From contig JAMXIF010000065.1 in the NCBI GenBank assembly GCA_028583685.1, positions 37,194,323 to 37,258,322 on the forward strand: DNA of 64,000 nt. The letters are read 5' to 3'. Shown here piece by piece: positions 32,191 through 42,754 of the stretch (position 1 is the stretch's first letter; each line of letters opens with the position of its first letter). The translations under genes and the position numbers were made by a program. This DNA is from Petaurus breviceps papuanus. Its lineage: Eukaryota; Chordata; Mammalia; Diprotodontia; Petauridae. A model generated the notes under the pieces. It did not search any database and had not been told where the DNA came from. It saw nothing but the letters and a program-made list of their open reading frames with translations.

Positions 32191-32709
32191 GCTGTTAATG
32201 AACTCACTAGTCCTTAGGTCAGAAGCCCCCACCTCCTCATGGAGCCAGAACCAATTCACTTTCTTCTGAGAGTTACAGGGAAGACTTCCTTTAATAAGGA
32301 AACAGTTGGCTATTTAGATGTGAAGATAATGACAGGTGAACATTTGTCTTTCCATCTCTTTTGTTGCTTCCTTCTGTCTGGGAGGTAGCAGATCCAGACA
32401 CAGCCTCTAGAACAGCTTCATACATTCCAAATTTGATCTGATTAGAATTGGAAGCGTGTGAGTCATTCCTTTTTCCACCTTTGTTTCTCTTGCTTCATCT
32501 CCCTCAACTGGAAAGCTCTAGAAAATGTTGACTCCAGTTCCCTACTCACAGATTATGTATGTCTCTTCTTTTCTGTACAGGTAGAATTTTTGGTCTTTGT
32601 TCTGTAGATAATCTCTGAGGTATATTAGGATGAATCATTTGTGTCTTAGAGCCAGCCACTCGGAGTAACAATGTTGCAGAGACGAAAGGTACCCTAGAGA
32701 TCATGAAGT
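32191..32709. other. Unclassified stretch
   Basis: No repeat or exon recognised; a MIR-like phrase (acgaaaggtaccctagagatc) at about 32,681. Confidence 0.3.
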
Positions 32710-32895
32710 TAGGGCTTCTTAACCTGGAATCTATGAAGCTGATTTTTAAAATATTTTGATAATATTTCAATATAATTGGTTCCTTTTGTAATCTGATGTA
32801 TTTTTTTGTGCATTTAAAGACATTATTTTGAGACACAGTCCCTAGCCTTCACCAGACTTCCCAAGAGTTCATGACATGAAAAAGCCTCCCTAATC
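32710..32895. mobile_element. hAT-like MITE relative
   Basis: Starts tagggcttcttaacctgg and has the same interior as the 12.5 and 40.6 kb elements (aatataattggttccttttgtaatc, cttcaccagacttccc). The right end is eroded. Confidence 0.6.
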
Positions 32896-32959
32896 TGTTT
32901 CAACGCTTTATTTTCCACACGAGTAAATGGATGCCTAAAGAATTAAAGAAGTCAGGGTG

Positions 32960-33317
32960 TCCAACAGTCTCGTTTTTGTTTTTTTTGTTTTGGAGGGGGG
33001 AAGGCAGGGCAATTGGGGTTAAGTGACTTGCCCAAGGTTAGTAAGTGTTAAGTGTCTGAGGCCAAAACAGGCCTTTTTGACTCCAGGGCCAGTGCTCTGT
33101 TTACTGTGCCACCTAGCTGCTCCCAGGATCCAACAGCCTCTTTTTTTTTTTTTTTAAAGCAATCAGGGTTAAGTAATTTGCTCAGGGTTACATGGCCAGT
33201 TATTTCTGGGTGTGGCGCTAAGTATCTGAGCCTGGATTTGAACCCAGGTCATCCCGACAGTGGAGCCGGTGCTCTTACTTGCTGTGCTACCTGGCCACCC
33301 CTCCAACAGCCTCTTTT
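32960..33317 (-). repeat. Two different SINEs in one target site
   Basis: A tRNA-headed SINE at 32,977-33,128 (gcaattggggttaagtgac, reversed head ccacctagctgctccc) and a SINE of the dimer family at 33,145-33,301 (aagcaatcagggttaagtaatttgctc, ctacctggccacccc). Three near-identical direct repeats flank and separate them: tccaacagtctcgttttt (32,960), tccaacagcctctttt (33,129-33,144) and tccaacagcctctttt (33,302-33,317). Confidence 0.85.
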
Positions 33318-34834
33318 AATAACCTTTGGGGAAGGTCTACATTTCTCTCTTATCTTCACACATCTACTTACCATGTTACTTATGTTCCCTGATGTCAGGA
33401 TTCTCAAGTCCATAGTTATCTATCTTCTCACCTAAAAATCAGATCGCTACATAAGGCTTTACCTCTGACTTTATGGACTGGCCTTCTCCTGCCTGTCACT
33501 TGCTTGCACTTTCCTGCCTTCTACAGAAATGAGTGGTTATCATTGTTAAGTTCCTCTGTTCTGGCATCTCTCAGGTCCCCAATGACCCCATCACAGGATT
33601 CTCTCTTCCTCTGGTGTATTTGTCAGTCAGTTATTGTCAGGCAATCCAGGGCTCGCTTTTTCCTTTTCTTCTCTGCCCCATGATCCAAATGGACTAATCA
33701 TGATGCTTAAAGAACCGTGTTTAAATTCCTGCCAACATGTGTCCTCAGAATCTCTTGATTTGTTGTTCATCGTTCATTGAATCTGGTACATTCTGTATTG
33801 CTTTTCTCCTGATGCTAAAAAACAAAAACTCAATAAATAACGTTCTGTGTTTGGATGGTCGCTAGCTCCTCTTCATCCAGTATTGTGGTTAATACTATTT
33901 ACAGCAGACCAGGCTTCAAATACTTCAAGGAACTGTATGATTTAATGATTATGGACCGTTGCTCCACCAAGGCAGTTTACCCTGCAGGGCCTTATTAGGT
34001 GGTTTGGATGAGTTGTTACTGAGGGAAAAAACATCTTCTGGTTGCCAGCCTTGTAGCGATAGTCCTGACCTGTACTAGTTAAAATCTGTGTTTGTTGATA
34101 CCAGACTTCCTCCGGGTTTCTACACAGAAGCCTAGCAGAAACATAGCTCTCCCAGAATGAGTCAGTCTGGATGACCAGCATCTCCAGAGAGCTGAGTGTT
34201 CATATTTTAACTGTTGGACCTTTTAAAGTTGTTCTTAAATGGAAATGTTTTTTTTTAAATCACTATGTATTTCCTTGACTTATTAAATGGAGTGTATCAC
34301 ACATAATTTAACCTTTTCTTGGTGACCTGTGGACATTATTTTGACCATGTGAAGAGATTAAAAAGAACAGTGTATAGATTGGCCCTACTGAATGGAGACT
34401 TTCAAAAAAGTGAACAGAAAAAGCCCAGGTTAAACATGACGTCTGGGAAATTAGTACTATGATTATACTTAGCAGATTAAAAAAATTAAATAGAATAACC
34501 TTGGAAACAAATATTTTCCTTAGGGGAAACTGAACTGAAGTTTCAAATATAGCTCTGCTGGTTATAATTGCAGGAATGGATAACGTTTGTTAAGAAAGCA
34601 TTTTGGCTGTCTCCTAGACACTTGTAAACTGATTTGTGTACATTATTGGGAATGTTTCTTTTTCCTATTGACAGTCTTTATAAATCACCATTCATAAGAG
34701 GCCAAGCTGATAGGGCGTTATGAATGTGCCCCATTGAAAGACCATTCACACAGATGAGCTTCCCAGGGATGGCGGCCGTAGGTTCCAGCCTCCCCAGTTA
34801 GTGCTGGCACTCGTCTTAAATTATGTATCACATT
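33318..34834. other. Unclassified, repeat-poor
   Basis: About 1.5 kb with no recognised family, RNA or exon. The open frame on - at 33,942-34,181 has no motif. Confidence 0.35.
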
Positions 34835-34990
34835 TCTTTGGATTATCCTTGTATTATGTGGCATGACCTCCATGTCCCAGGAGAATGTAAGCTTCTTGAG
34901 GGTAGGAAGCATTTCATTTTTCCTTTTGTATCCTCCAGTTCCTAGCATAGTGCCTTGCAGCTTAATAATCACATATTGAATTGAATGAAA
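34835..34990 (+). mobile_element. L2 LINE 3' tail
   Basis: gagaatgtaagcttcttgaggg, cctagcatagtgccttgcag, then catattgaattgaatgaa. Confidence 0.7.
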
Positions 34991-35374
34991 AATGAGTTAC
35001 CGTGATGTACTTTAGCCCTGACTTTCCATGCAGCTGCAGGATGTATAGTGGAGGTGACCCTGAGATTGCCAGCCTGTATTAAGAGGTATTCCTTGAGCAC
35101 ACCACAGGGAGGTCTTCAAGAGCTCTTGGGCAGGGTGCTTAGGTCAGAGTGAGCTTCTGTCTCATACCTACTTGATGGCCCCAGAGGTCACAGAATGCAG
35201 AGGTACAGTGGCCGTTTATCGGTCTGGTCTCTCTTGTCTTTTAGTATCTGGCTCCATCCTTCTTTGCAGTTGGAACATCTGCTATGCTGTGCTCCCATTG
35301 CTGTCTACCCTCCACCCCCGCTGAGCTATGGGCTGCTGTTTCCACATCCACTTTTCTTCCTTCTTGCTTCTTTT
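34991..35374. other. Unclassified stretch
   Basis: No feature recognised. Confidence 0.3.
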
Positions 35375-35640
35375 ATCCACCCTCTAACACCCATAAACAT
35401 TTTCCTGGCTGTGCTCTGTGCCCAAAATGTTCTCCTTCCTCAACTCCACAGTGCCCGGCCTGTAGTAGGTGCTTAATATATGGTAATTGATTGACTCATG
35501 AGGAAATTGAGTTGTAGGGTTAAATATCTTGTATAATGTCATACTGGGTTAGCAGTAGAGCTGGGATTGTAAGCCAGACCTTGTGTATCCAGGACCTTTT
35601 CGCTTACACTGCTGAAAGAAGCTGCCTTTCTGAGTTCTAG
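35375..35640. repeat. L2 tail (+) followed by MIR-like SINE (-)
   Basis: 35,440-35,490: cacagtgcccggcctgtagtaggtgctt. 35,495-35,640: atgaggaaattgagttgtagg and gtagagctgggattgtaagcc, reversed MIR. Confidence 0.6.
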
Positions 35641-35849
35641 TAAACTCCCAGTTTAGGACATGCACCAGTACTGAGGCCGCTGGGGGAAAGTGCAGAGGGA
35701 TGCATACCTGCCCTGCTCTAGAAACGAGTAGAGCATTAATTAAACTGTGTGTAAGGCTCCTTCCTCATGGAGTAGCTCTTTTCTGAGTAGTCTCTTTAGG
35801 GAATTCTAGGGCAGTGTAGAGGGTCTCGTACCACTGAGTTGATGAAACC
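35641..35849. other. Unclassified spacer
   Basis: No feature recognised. Confidence 0.3.
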
Positions 35850-36110
35850 AGGCCATAGATCTTGAATTGGAAGGGGCCTTCGAGGTCATCCGGTCCAACC
35901 CCTTCATAGATGAGATAGACTCTGACCCTTCCCTTCTCTGAGCCACATGCACCAGAATTCTGAAGGCCTCAGGGCGGTGAGCTTGGGCCTGAAGGGGCTG
36001 AGTGACTTGTCCAAGGACACTTGGGAGGGAGTAGCAGAGGTGGAGTCTGCATCTGGTCTTCCAAGTCTACATTCAGCCCCGTCATTGCACCCCTTCTACG
36101 GTACTTCCTG
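35850..36110 (-). repeat. MIR-like CORE-SINE
   Basis: gaattggaaggggccttcgagg, catccggtccaacccc, gtgacttgtccaaggacac in reversed order. Confidence 0.7.
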
Positions 36111-36274
36111 GGTCAAGAACACTTGTCTCTTCTTTTCTTTCTCTCATCCTGTGCTTGCTCGTTTCCTGGTTTTCTGTAGTGAAGTAAAGGAGAAGTGAAG
36201 CTAAGTGCAATTTTCTTCACTCTGCAACTAAATAGAAATTTTCATTTAAACATCATGTTAACTTCTGTGAAACA

Positions 36275-36430
36275 AGAGCTGGCTTGCTTCAGTGGATAGA
36301 GAGCTGGCCCTAAAGCCAGCAGCACTTGGGGTTCAGGCCCTCCCCTGACATGCTGGCTCTGTGACCTCAATAAGTCCCAGAAGCCGTCTGGCCTCCAGGC
36401 ATTGCTCTAAGACCACAGGTTGCAAAGAGA
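36275..36430 (+). repeat. tRNA-headed SINE of a second type
   Basis: gagctggcttgcttcagtgg, atagagagctggccctaaagcc, ggctctgtgacctcaataagtc and ctaagaccacaggttgcaaagag. This WALLSI-like family name is from memory. Confidence 0.6.
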
Positions 36431-36790
36431 GGCCAAGTTTCCTTAACATACTAAATCCCTCCTGGAGAGCTCCCTGTGCCAGTACAGGGCCAGGGCCCAG
36501 CCCAAGCCTTTCTCTTCATCCTTCTGTAAGGCCCTGGAACCTGGGAGGAGTAGTTCATAACAAGTGTGTTTCCTGATGGTTTATGGTCACCATGAAGATT
36601 GTGGTCACCTGTAGAATCATTTCAAAATGTCTGATGCCCAAATCTCTTGCAAGCTGTGATGAAGTCATTCATTTATTTACTTTGTAGTGGTCAAAACATT
36701 GGGGTTAGAGAGGATTCTCTCCAGTGCTACATGATCTCTGTAGATATCAAGATCCTGGCCTCATTTCTCCCTCCTCACTCCGCCAGCCTT
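36431..36790. other. Unclassified stretch
   Basis: No feature recognised. Confidence 0.3.
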
Positions 36791-36826
36791 CCCCCTCCCC
36801 CTCCCCCTCCCCCTCCCCCTCCCCCT
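36791..36826 (+). repeat. (CCCCCT)6 minisatellite
   Basis: Six exact CCCCCT units, 36 bp, immediately before an L2 fragment. The - strand has six G5 tracts one base apart, a strong G-quadruplex candidate. Confidence 0.97.
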
Positions 36827-36829
36827 TTA

Positions 36830-37365
36830 AGCCTTCATCTCTATTCTCCTAGGCTACTGTAATCTCCTCCTTGGTCTCCTTGCTTCCTGTCTCTCCCCCT
36901 CTCTCCAGTCCCGCCAAGATCATTTCACTGAGGACAGGTCTAATCCCTATCACTCCCCCTGCTCAGAAACCTCTAGTGGCTTCCTGTGACTTTTAGGTTA
37001 AGATGCAAACTCATTAGCCTGGCATTTAAGTGCTTCCACAATTTGGCTTCCACCTGCTTTTCCAGCTTTATTTCCTATTATTTCCTTTCACTCTGTGTTC
37101 CAATTGAACCACTAACTACTCCCCAAACTTGACATCTTGTCTCCTGCCTTTTTTGTATTCCTTCCGACTGACATCCCGTCCCCTAGCCCCCCATCCTTGG
37201 AATGCAGTCCCTCCCCATTTGCTTGAAGAATCCTTTTCCTACAAGGCTTACCTCAGGTGCTAGCTTCTCTTTCTCTGGAAACTCTCTTTAATCTCCTCCC
37301 TGACCCCCCCCCCCCCATTGCCATATTATAGGCACTTAGTGAATGAATGTACGGTGAATTTGTTT
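36830..37365 (+). mobile_element. L2 LINE 3' end
   Basis: In L2 order: gctactgtaatctcctccttgg, ccgccaagatcatttcactg, cctctagtggcttcctgtg, ggcatttaagtgcttcc, ttcctacaaggcttacctcagg, then a C13 run (37,304-37,316) and ataggcacttagtgaatgaatg. Confidence 0.75.
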
Positions 37366-38029
37366 AACCGAAGAATAAAACTTAAGAAGATTGGTCAGTC
37401 AATTAGTGGTTGTGTTGGTTTCAGTCTCATAATATTCTGGAAGATTTGCACCTGTCCTACAGAAATAGATGGATGGCTATTTACCAAAACTCTCTGTCCT
37501 GTTTCCTGGATGAAATAGCTTACTTTTGCAATCCTGTGATCTGTGTGATTGTGGATATCAGCTTTGGGAATGCACCTATTGAGATCACTAACTAAAAGAG
37601 AAAAGCTGTAGTTTCTTTTCACTCAAACATGTGTGGATTATATATTGCATGTGTAACATACACAGGCAGATTTAGGAGGCACTGGATAGTCCAAGCACCT
37701 GATCCCCCTTGCTGATGGGCCAGTCACTTCTCCTCCCTGCCTCTGTTTCCTCTGTGAGTCAGGGAGGATACTTCCACTAGATCCCATGAGGTCATATACC
37801 TGCCTGGCTCCACCTACTTGACAGGGAGTCTGAGGTAGAGATTCAGGTCTGAGGATGCTTCTAGAAAGCACACTCCCCAAAGAGCCTTTAGCAGCTGAGT
37901 CCTTGATCATGAGGTTGGATCCTTGGGCTTCTCACATACGCTTTAGTTCCAGATTTCTAAGTGTCTATAGTGCATCTCCATGTAGACACTCCATCATCAC
38001 TTCCAGCTCAGCATGTCCAGATTGAAGCA
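37366..38029. other. Unclassified stretch
   Basis: A MIR-like patch may lie at about 37,690-37,900. No exon recognised. Confidence 0.3.
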
Positions 38030-38210
38030 GCATGGGGGCAGCCTGGGTCAGTGGAAGAAAGCAGTAGGCTTTGAATCAGAGGGCCTGGGTTTGAACTTCA
38101 GCTAGGGCAGCTCCCTTAACCTTTCTGGGCCTTGGCTCGTCATCTGTGAGGAGGTCAGACTAGGTGGCTTAGGTCCCTTCAGGCTCCATGTTTCTGATCT
38201 TTCTCCTCCA
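38030..38210 (+). repeat. MIR-like SINE
   Basis: ggcctgggtttgaacttcag, ctttctgggccttggctcgtc, ggtcagactaggtggc. Confidence 0.7.
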
Positions 38211-38770
38211 AAATGGGTTCCCCTCCTTCTAAGGTTCTTCCTCATTCCTACAAATAGCATCAAGGTTATCTTAGGGGCCAACTAAGAGAGGAATATGATG
38301 GCATCTTGCCAAGGTAGAAGGGGCAAGCGTTTTTCTTTTTTTAAGGCTGTTTGTATGTTTGATGATAGAACCTATGGAGAAACACTGAAGTTGTTTGGGG
38401 AGGGGATGGTTAGGGGCATGAGAGAGTATAAGTAGGTACATTGGTTGAGAAGATGGACTTGCCATCAGTGTGGAAGGGGAGGTGAAGGTCTGGGAGGAGA
38501 CACACATCTGGCCACCTCACTGATGCCATGGAGTGAGGTGAGGACCCTGAGTCATTGAACATGAAGAACAAGCCAAAGTCCGAAGCCCAGCCAGGCTTGG
38601 GTTGTGCGATTCTCGGCCAGGTGAATAGTGGAGGGAGAAGATGCATGGCAGTGAGGGAGATGTGCCTTTTGTGGGCTGGCCCCAAGGAGGGGAGGGGGCT
38701 CTGCTACCCATTGTGAGTGTGGGGTCACTTGGGGTGGACACTAGTGAATCTTGATTAGCATCAGAGGCAC
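38211..38770. other. Unclassified purine-rich stretch
   Basis: No family recognised. The - strand frames of 38,410-38,900 arise from this and the adjacent SINE. Confidence 0.3.
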
Positions 38771-38774
38771 AGTT

Positions 38775-39150
38775 GTGTTTATTTTTTTTTGTTTTGTTTT
38801 TGCCTTTTGGAGGGCAATTGGGGTTAAGTAACCTGCCCAAGGTCACATGGCTAGTTTTTGTGTGTGTATGTGGGGGGGTGTTAAGTGTCTGAGACCGCAA
38901 CTGAATTCGGGTCCTCCTGACTCCAGGGCCGGTGCTTTACTCACTGTGCCACCTAGCCACCCCCTAAAGGATATCAAGAATTTTTTTGTGTTTTTTTTTT
39001 GGAGGGCATTTGGGGTTAAGTGTCTTGCCCCCAAGGTCACACAGCTAGTTTGTTTTGTGTGTGTGTGTTAAGTGTCTGAGGCCGGATCTGAACCCAGGTC
39101 CTCCTGACTCCAGGGCTGGTGCTCTATTCATTGCATCACCTAGCTGCCCA
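38775..39150 (-). repeat. Two tRNA-headed SINEs in tandem
   Basis: Copies at 38,780-38,965 and 38,988-39,149, both reversed, each with a T run, a gggttaagt block, a gtcctcctgactccagggc block and a reversed head. Both carry expanded TG tracts between the tail-side and head-side blocks (38,857-38,882 and 39,050-39,070). Confidence 0.85.
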
Positions 39151-39319
39151 GCACAACTGTTTACAGATGAAAAACTGAGGAATAGGTTATTATTATACAT
39201 GCTAGTGTTTTTATGAAGATAGTGATAGCAAAGCAGAAGTGAGTTAATTCAATTTTAAGGATAGATAAGCAAGTCACATAATTAATACATAGAACTTGAG
39301 GCATATGGGGGGGTATTCA

Positions 39320-39800
39320 GGGAGGTTGAGTACCTCTGGTGTGAGGACTTGCCAAGCCCTTTTCAGGACTGCTCATCCACGTTTGGCGTCCACCTGTCAG
39401 CCAGCTCTCACTTGTGGCTCCAAGAAGCTGTAGCACATGCAGCAGCCACATGCCAGTAAACCATCTTGGCAGATGAGAGAAACTGACCAGCCTCAGACCC
39501 ATTGGCGAGTTAGGGGGTGTCTGCCCCCAGCATGTGAAGACTCTCTGGAGAATGGGCAGATGGGAACAGTGGGTTCCAGCATCCAGGGAGGTGGCCAAAA
39601 CAGGTGCTCTGGAGTGTTTAGAGTTTGTTCAGACATCAAAGATGTCAAGGTCATCCTGCCTTGTGTCTGGCCACTGGACTTCCATGACTGTGAGAGAGGC
39701 TAATTACTTTGTACTACTCTGCTTCACTTAACTCCAGTTCACATACAAGTCAAGACATCACCCCATGATGTAATCAGTCCTCTTCCAAAACAGAGGATGG
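39320..39800 (+). repeat. RTE-tailed retroposon, copy 3
   Basis: gactgctcatccacgtttgg, ccaagaagctgtagcacatg, ggcgagttagggggtgtctg, gtcagacatcaaagatgtc (reading acatcaaagatgtcaagg), ggccactggacttccatgac, and a tail of catgatgtaatcagtcctc. Colinear with copies at 18.1 and 30.9 kb. Confidence 0.8.
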
Positions 39801-40557
39801 ACAGATAGAACTTACTAGATCTATCTAAGAGACTTGTACTGACTTACCTGAGGGGTTGTTATGAGGAAAGTTGCTTTATCAACCTTAGAGTGTGTGCTAT
39901 GTTATCTAGTAAAACTGCTGGCCCCTCCACTACTGCTTTAGCCTTTAGCTGATGGGCACTCTGTCCCATCCCACCAAACCCCTGCCTGGGGTGAGTTATG
40001 AACCCCACGTGGTCATTACCTCATTACCTGCTAGGGACTGGGAGCAGGTCTCTTAAATTCTTGTGGTCTGATTTTGGGATCTTCAGAGCTTTGACCCATC
40101 CTGTGGAATAACCTCCCCTTTGGGGATCTTCTGGAACAGCCCTTTCTTTTGCCTTATAGACTGGAGGCATATGTGATGGCATTGTATTTCCCTCAGCTGT
40201 TTCTAATTAACCCACTCAAGCTGTCTCTGAGTGAATGATTCACCATGACTTAGAAACCTGATTTTTTTTTAAGGAGCCAGATTATTTTACAACACAACTA
40301 ATAATGTTCAACAAAGTGAGCCCTCCATGTATCATAAATACAAAGCTAACGGATTTCTGTTAGGGTGAAGAAATGTGGAAAAGTCTATAATAAAGGAAAA
40401 TTTGCCAATTTAAATAGCAGTATCTATAGTTTGAGATGTCAATATTTCAAGTGGAGAATTGGACTTTTACTAGTAACTTTTTCAATTTAAGGGGTGTCAG
40501 TTTAGAGCTTGCAGGAGCTGTGGAGATTATCTACACCAGGGGTTCCTTTTGGCTTAG
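39801..40557. other. Unclassified stretch
   Basis: No repeat or exon recognised. Confidence 0.3.
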
Positions 40558-40565
40558 TTTTAGTC

Positions 40566-40765
40566 CAGAGATGCTTAACCTGGTGTCCATGAGCCTAGAT
40601 TTCCGGGATCCATGGACTTGAAAGGGGAAAAAAATGCATCATAATTTTCATTAAACTCTCCCATTAATTTCCTTCAGTTATTTAAAACTGTTATTCTGAG
40701 GAGTGCTTCATAAGCTTTACCAGACCACTAAAGGGCCCATGACAAAAAAAGGTTAAGAATCACTG
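40566..40765. mobile_element. hAT-like MITE, 15-bp TIR
   Basis: Ends cagagatgcttaacc and ggttaagaatcactg pair at 13 of 15 positions. Flanks ttttagtc and atctagcc agree at 5 of 8 bases and share a central TA. Interior has catgga and cataagctttaccagacc blocks like the 12.5 and 32.7 kb relatives. Confidence 0.7.
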
Positions 40766-40779
40766 ATCTAGCCTTGCCC

Positions 40780-40930
40780 CTTCATTTTAAGCTGAGGAAA
40801 CTTGAGATCCAGAAAGATTAAGGGATCCACCCGTTATCTCACAGGTAGCAAGCCCTAGAGCCAGATTCAAACCTAGGACCCTGACTCTAGATTCAGTGCT
40901 CTCAGGATGCCATGCTGCCTTCCCATTTGT
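40780..40930 (-). repeat. MIR-like SINE
   Basis: gctgaggaaacttgagatcc, cagattcaaacctaggacc, reversed head near 40,910. Confidence 0.7.
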
Positions 40931-42160
40931 ACTTGAGATCATGTATTTAGTACTTAATTTAAAGCATTTTCCCCAAACAGATTTGCAAACTGGGTGTGTA
41001 AAAAATCCCACAGTGGACTGTGTTGCCTGGCAGCACGTGTCCCCAAGTGGTCGCACATGCCACGCATTGTAATGTTCTCAGTGCTGGGGCCAGCTGGCTG
41101 GACATGTCCTGCCACATGGGCTGGGGCCCTCATTCCTCAACAAAAACAGCAGCCAGCACCAGGGTTAACAGAAAATGACAAACCAGGCATGGACGAGAGA
41201 GGCGCCAGCAGAGCAGCGGGATGTCCTTTGATTTGCTTCTGTTATTTGCATGGCTTTCTTGTGATGTCTGTGAAGTGTTCAGAATGAGAAAAGTTTTTTA
41301 AAAGACCTGCTGACTCCTCCTGGAAAATGTGAAAAAAACCTCCTGTTTAGAGACCCATTATGTCCAACGGGCCTGCATTTTCTGTATCTTTTTCTTCATT
41401 TTTATTAATGCAAACATTTGCATGAAGACAGAATCTTTGTCTCTTAAAAGAGTTCATCTGCTCCTCCTGCTGCTCACTGGCCCTACCATACACGAGCACA
41501 ACAGAACCTTTGTTATGCTCTCAGTAAAGCTGTTTATGAACGGTGGCTTACTGAGGACTGCTTCCTGTGCTGTGTGCTTCCACTTTGTCTAAAAAAAAAA
41601 ATAGTCCTTCCAAGTGAAAGAATTTGGACTTTCTGTTATTCAAGTGCTGGACTTTGAAATGACAAAGAGCTCCCAAACTTGCTCAGAACTGGTAATTGCA
41701 TCTAATGCGTTTTTCCTCTTTACCTTGAACATAATAATGCTCTTACTAACAAGGGAAAGAATAAGTCCGATTGGAATGCTGAGAGGGCAGTGGAGTGGCT
41801 GGGAAGAAGGCTCCGGTGACTGCCCCAGAAGCCCACCTACTCTGGCATTGTGTTTCTCGGCGCCTCCTAATTTGCACCTGAGGGGTGGCAGTCATAAAAT
41901 TGAACAGCTCCCCATTTGTAAGTGAGCACCAGCATCAGGTGCAGCTTAAGAGAAATTTGTCATCTGGACATCCCTAAAAGGGAAGATCCATAAATTGTGT
42001 TTGTCTGGTAGAGTGAATTCTAAAAATAGATTTGATCATTTCCCTCAGGCTGTTAGTTTAGATGAGAGGCATGTACATAAATGAGGTGCTGCCTGTAGGT
42101 GGAATGAGTCTTCTACATGCCTATCTCTGTATTCCCCCATTTTTAAAGAAATTAACATTG
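40931..42160. other. Repeat-poor stretch, possible regulatory DNA
   Basis: About 1.2 kb with no recognised repeat. ggacatgtcc at 41,100-41,109 is a perfect p53-type half-site without a second adjacent half. The open frames at 41,329-41,592 and 41,614-41,925 show no motif or splice framing. Confidence 0.35.
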
Positions 42161-42300
42161 TCTGTTATGTTTATAATTTTCTTAATATTGAATCAGCTCT
42201 ACATTCCAGTTAAAAATCCAAAGTTACTAAACGATTTACAAGTGAATTCTATCAAACAGAGAACAATTAATTCCAACATAAATGGCTGTGCTTCCAGTCA
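42160..42300 (+). mobile_element. L1 ORF2 fragment
   Basis: acgatttacaagtgaattc, tatcaaacagagaacaattaattcc is the L1 ORF2 stretch also present at 45.68 and 45.84 kb (FTSEFYQ motif). Confidence 0.65.
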
Positions 42301-42754
42301 TTAACTCTGAGCAGCTAATGCCAACTGAAAGAATTTCATTCAGTCAGGGTGACTTTCCATTATAAATTCATGTTACTTTTTTTTTCAATTGACAATCCTT
42401 TTATTTTTCCTTGATTGAATCTCTGACCCACTCCCTTTAGCAGCTGTTGCAAACCTTCTCTTCTTTCCTCAAGCTCTCAGTGACATTTCCTTCCTCCCTG
42501 ACCAGGTGTCCTTGCCATCTCTTGTGAAATCTCTCCTTCCCCTTCTCCATGCATCATAAGCCCTCTGCATATCATCTTCACCCATCCTCTCTTCCTTTCC
42601 TACTTTCTCTCAGAGCCTTTAAAAAAAAATGGCCCTTCTCCTTGCTAAAGCCAACTCTTCTACTTATGCCCTCAATTTTATCCTCTCCTATCTCCAAGAG
42701 TTTCCCCAATATCATTTTTTCTTTCATCTTCTGTATCTTCCTGTCTATCCCATT

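Noticed and set aside
38775-39150. CRISPR-like or satellite array from repeated SINE blocks
   Set aside because: Only two SINE copies with target-type flanks and A tails; no regular short repeats and spacers anywhere in the window.
41100-41109. Full p53 response element
   Set aside because: Only one half-site is perfect; no adjacent second half within 13 bp.
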